DNA of 6,677 bases. Origin: Gemmatimonadota bacterium. Its GTDB lineage: Bacteria > Gemmatimonadota > Gemmatimonadetes > Gemmatimonadales > GWC2-71-9. A program made the translations under genes and the position numbers. Below the pieces are notes generated by a model. It searched no databases, was not told the DNA's origin, and saw only the letters and a program-made list of their open reading frames with translations. Every line of letters starts with the position of its first letter. Within the stretch, counting starts at the first letter, position 1. Positions 4,502-6,677 of this stretch are shown here, piece after piece. The stretch is from positions 1-6,677 of the forward strand of contig JAOTWK010000196.1 of assembly GCA_029862935.1 (NCBI GenBank). The letters run 5' to 3'.

Positions 4502-6677
4502 ATGACCCCCTTTGAGACCCAAGTCACCAAGGCCGAGACGTGGTGCGCGGACCGTCGGTTTTCCGGGATCATCCGGCTCTACTCACCGCGTGAAGTTGCC
4601 GAGCAACAGGGAACGATCCCGCGAGACTACACGATCGCCAGGCAAGCAGCGGAAGATTTCTATGACCGACTGCGCGAGAAGTTCGCCGAGCGGAGTTCAA
4701 TCACGACGTTCGGGCCATACTCGCCAGGCCAGGCGGTCACCATGAGACGACTCGGCATCGAGGGCATCTACCTGGGTGGTTGGGCGACATCTGCGAAGGG
4801 GTCCATCACCGAAGATCCGGGGGCGGACTTGGCCAGTTACCCGTTGAGCCAGGTTCCCGACGAGGCCGCGCCGATTGTGCGGGCCCTGCTTGCTGCCGAT
4901 CGCAACCAGCATTTCGCGCGCACGCGGATGACTGAGGAGCAACGAAATGCGGCGCCCCAGGTGGACTACCGGCCCTTCATTATCGCAGACGCGGACACCG
5001 GGCACGGCGGGGACGCTCACGTGCGAAACCTCATCCGTCGGTTCGTCGAGGTAGGAGTAGCGGGCTACCACATCGAGGACCAAAAGCCCGGAGTGAAGAA
5101 GTGCGGGCACCAAGGGGGCAAGGTGCTTGTGGCCCAGCACGAGCAGATCAAGCGGCTGAACGCGGCTCGGTTCCAGCTCGACGTGATGCGTGTTCCTGGC
5201 ATCATCGTCGCCCGAACGGACGCTGAGTCTGCCACCTTCATTGAAGATCGCAGCGATGAACGCGATCAGCCGTTCATTCTCGGTGCGACAAACGTCGAGT
5301 TGCCGAGCTACAAGGCAGGGTACTTGGCGATCTTGCGGACCCTGTTTGCCTTGGGGATGGAAGGAATCCGTGGACACCTCCTCTTCGAAGTGTCCGTGGA
5401 CGAGTACAGCGTGGCGGATGCATGGCTCGAGCGGACTGGGATCAGAGCCATGCTGGTCGACAGCGTCGACGCCTATCGGAAGAATGGGTCTGGCAACGTT
5501 GACGCGAGGCTGGGCGCCATCGTGAACAGATTCCTGGATCTGTGGCGGGCGGAGGCTGGGCTGAAGACGTATGGTCAAGCCGTTGCAGACGTGATGGAGT
5601 TCCGATCGAGCGAGGGCGAGCAGTTTGCCATGGGGGTCGACGAGTGGACGGCGTTTGCACGATCCGCTTCGTTCTACGCTGCCCGCGAGAAGGCGAAGTC
5701 CCTTGGCATCCACGTGATTTGGGACTGCGAGCTGTCCAAGACTCCGGAGGGATACTACCAGATCCGAAATGGCATCGACTATGCCATCGCCAAGTCGCGC
5801 GCTGTCGCCCCGTTCGCCGACATTCTCTGGATGGAGACGAAGACGGCGAATCTCGACGATGCAAAGAAGTTTGCGGATGCCATCCACGCCCAGTTTCCCG
5901 ACAAGATGTTGGCGTACAATCTGTCACCGTCATTCAACTGGGATACGACCGGCATGTCCGACGAGGAGATGAGGCGTTTCCCACAAGAGCTCGGGAGGAT
6001 GGGGTATGTCTTCAACTTCATCACGTACGGTGGGCATCAGGTCGACGGCCTGGCAGCCGAGGAGTTTGCCACCGCGCTGAAGCAGGATGGCATGCTGGCC
6101 CTGGCGCGTTTGCAGCGGAAGTTCCGGCTGCTCGAGTCCCCCTACCGGACCCCTCAGTCACTAGTGGGTGGACCACGGCTCGACGCGGCGCTCATGGCGT
6201 CGTCCGGACGGACGGCGACCACGAAGGCGATGGGAAAGGGCTCGACGCAGTTCCAGCATCTGGTTCAGACCGAGGTGCCACCCAAGCTGCTGGGGGAATG
6301 GCTCGAGTTGTGGACACAGCACACCAGGACGCCTGGGTCGCTCAAGGTCGCTTTACGGCCGCACCGGGCTGGCTCGGAGCTTCTAGAACTGAGCGTGATG
6401 AACGGGTCGAAGACGACACTCGCCAACGTCGTGTTTGCTGACATTCAGGACCGGCGTGGGCGGAACATCCTCTCTGTTCGCGACCAGAACACGTTCGATC
6501 CGACGCTTCGACAGAAGCGGCTGATGTCGCTGATACACCTCTTTCTGATCCATCGCTACAAGTCGGTTTCGGTGCACTACGTCAGTCCGACCGAGGACAA
6601 CCAGTATCAGACCGAGCGAATGAAGGCCCACGGCATCTATGCTGATGTGAAGACCGAAGTCGGAGACATCATCGTCG
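4502..6677 (+). CDS. aceA: Isocitrate lyase, ICL2-type with C-terminal regulatory domain (cut off by window end)
   Basis: Cleaves isocitrate to succinate and glyoxylate, the first glyoxylate-bypass step; some relatives also cleave 2-methylisocitrate. The frame stays open for 725 codons to the window edge. Seen: substrate-pocket segment [11 protein letters not shown] (90-100), Mg-binding ADADTGHGG (162-170), HIEDQ (190-194), the catalytic signature KKCGH with C201 (199-203), VARTDAESA (236-244), ERDQPF (253-258), WMET (443-446) and NLSPSFNW (473-480). The short ICL core (about 430 residues) is interrupted by roughly 150 extra residues (about 264-413). It is followed by an extra domain from about 590, including [10 protein letters not shown] (657-666) and [10 protein letters not shown] (691-700). 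This architecture matches M. tuberculosis ICL2 (about 766 residues), whose C-terminal domain binds acetyl-CoA or propionyl-CoA and activates the enzyme. By that comparison about 40 residues are missing here. Start is supported by GAGGAG at 4489-4494. Likely co-transcribed with the upstream malate synthase. Confidence 0.95.
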   Translation, partial: MTPFETQVTKAETWCADRRFSGIIRLYSPREVAEQQGTIPRDYTIARQAAEDFYDRLREKFAERSSITTFGPYSPGQAVTMRRLGIEGIYLGGWATSAKGSITEDPGADLASYPLSQVPDEAAPIVRALLAADRNQHFARTRMTEEQRNAAPQVDYRPFIIADADTGHGGDAHVRNLIRRFVEVGVAGYHIEDQKPGVKKCGHQGGKVLVAQHEQIKRLNAARFQLDVMRVPGIIVARTDAESATFIEDRSDERDQPFILGATNVELPSYKAGYLAILRTLFALGMEGIRGHLLFEVSVDEYSVADAWLERTGIRAMLVDSVDAYRKNGSGNVDARLGAIVNRFLDLWRAEAGLKTYGQAVADVMEFRSSEGEQFAMGVDEWTAFARSASFYAAREKAKSLGIHVIWDCELSKTPEGYYQIRNGIDYAIAKSRAVAPFADILWMETKTANLDDAKKFADAIHAQFPDKMLAYNLSPSFNWDTTGMSDEEMRRFPQELGRMGYVFNFITYGGHQVDGLAAEEFATALKQDGMLALARLQRKFRLLESPYRTPQSLVGGPRLDAALMASSGRTATTKAMGKGSTQFQHLVQTEVPPKLLGEWLELWTQHTRTPGSLKVALRPHRAGSELLELSVMNGSKTTLANVVFADIQDRRGRNILSVRDQNTFDPTLRQKRLMSLIHLFLIHRYKSVSVHYVSPTEDNQYQTERMKAHGIYADVKTEVGDIIV

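Noticed and set aside
4697..5887. 396-codon open frame on the - strand
   Set aside because: It is antisense to the isocitrate lyase, whose + frame carries KKCGH, SPSFNW and other diagnostic motifs through the whole stretch.
5542..6441. 299-codon + strand open frame overlapping the isocitrate lyase
   Set aside because: It is an out-of-frame shadow; the lyase frame continues unbroken through the region and carries the homology.

Overview
This is a high-GC bacterial window whose core is a glyoxylate-bypass gene pair on the + strand: a long, divergent malate synthase (2512-4461), then a long ICL2-type isocitrate lyase (4502 to the window edge, cut off). ICL2-type lyases, a Tat-exported Gfo/Idh/MocA oxidoreductase and high GC fit a free-living aerobic heterotroph. 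Gemmatimonadota or Acidobacteriota would be my guess, but no rRNA or other marker fixes the phylum.

Layout: bases 1-19 hold nothing I can name. On the - strand, 1369 down to 20 encodes a complete secreted Gfo/Idh/MocA-family oxidoreductase with a twin-arginine signal. A 215-base divergent gap (1370-1584) separates it from a + strand gene for a 120-residue Mth938-fold protein (1585-1947). A very short + strand ORF follows (2021-2137), encoding a basic, tryptophan-rich N-terminus and one hydrophobic helix. Both of its candidate start codons lie in a perfect small hairpin. Bases 2138-2511 hold no convincing gene but contain several inverted repeats and a T-rich leader ahead of the malate synthase.

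The last two genes form an apparent operon. Isocitrate lyase splits isocitrate into succinate and glyoxylate, and malate synthase condenses glyoxylate with acetyl-CoA to give malate. Together they bypass the two CO2-releasing TCA steps and allow growth on acetate or fatty acids. The gap is 40 bases with no terminator-like structure, and a strong GAGGAG ribosome site precedes the lyase. The lyase has the large internal insertion and the extra C-terminal domain of Mycobacterium tuberculosis ICL2, where that domain binds acetyl-CoA or propionyl-CoA and activates the enzyme. The pair may therefore be gated directly by its own fuel. The oxidoreductase, Mth938-like protein and small membrane ORF have no evident metabolic link to the bypass.

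I see no mobile element, CRISPR array, tRNA or rRNA. The most unusual items are the divergent malate synthase paired with an ICL2-type lyase, the tiny membrane ORF with its start-codon hairpin, and a run of three perfect palindromes inside the malate synthase gene.
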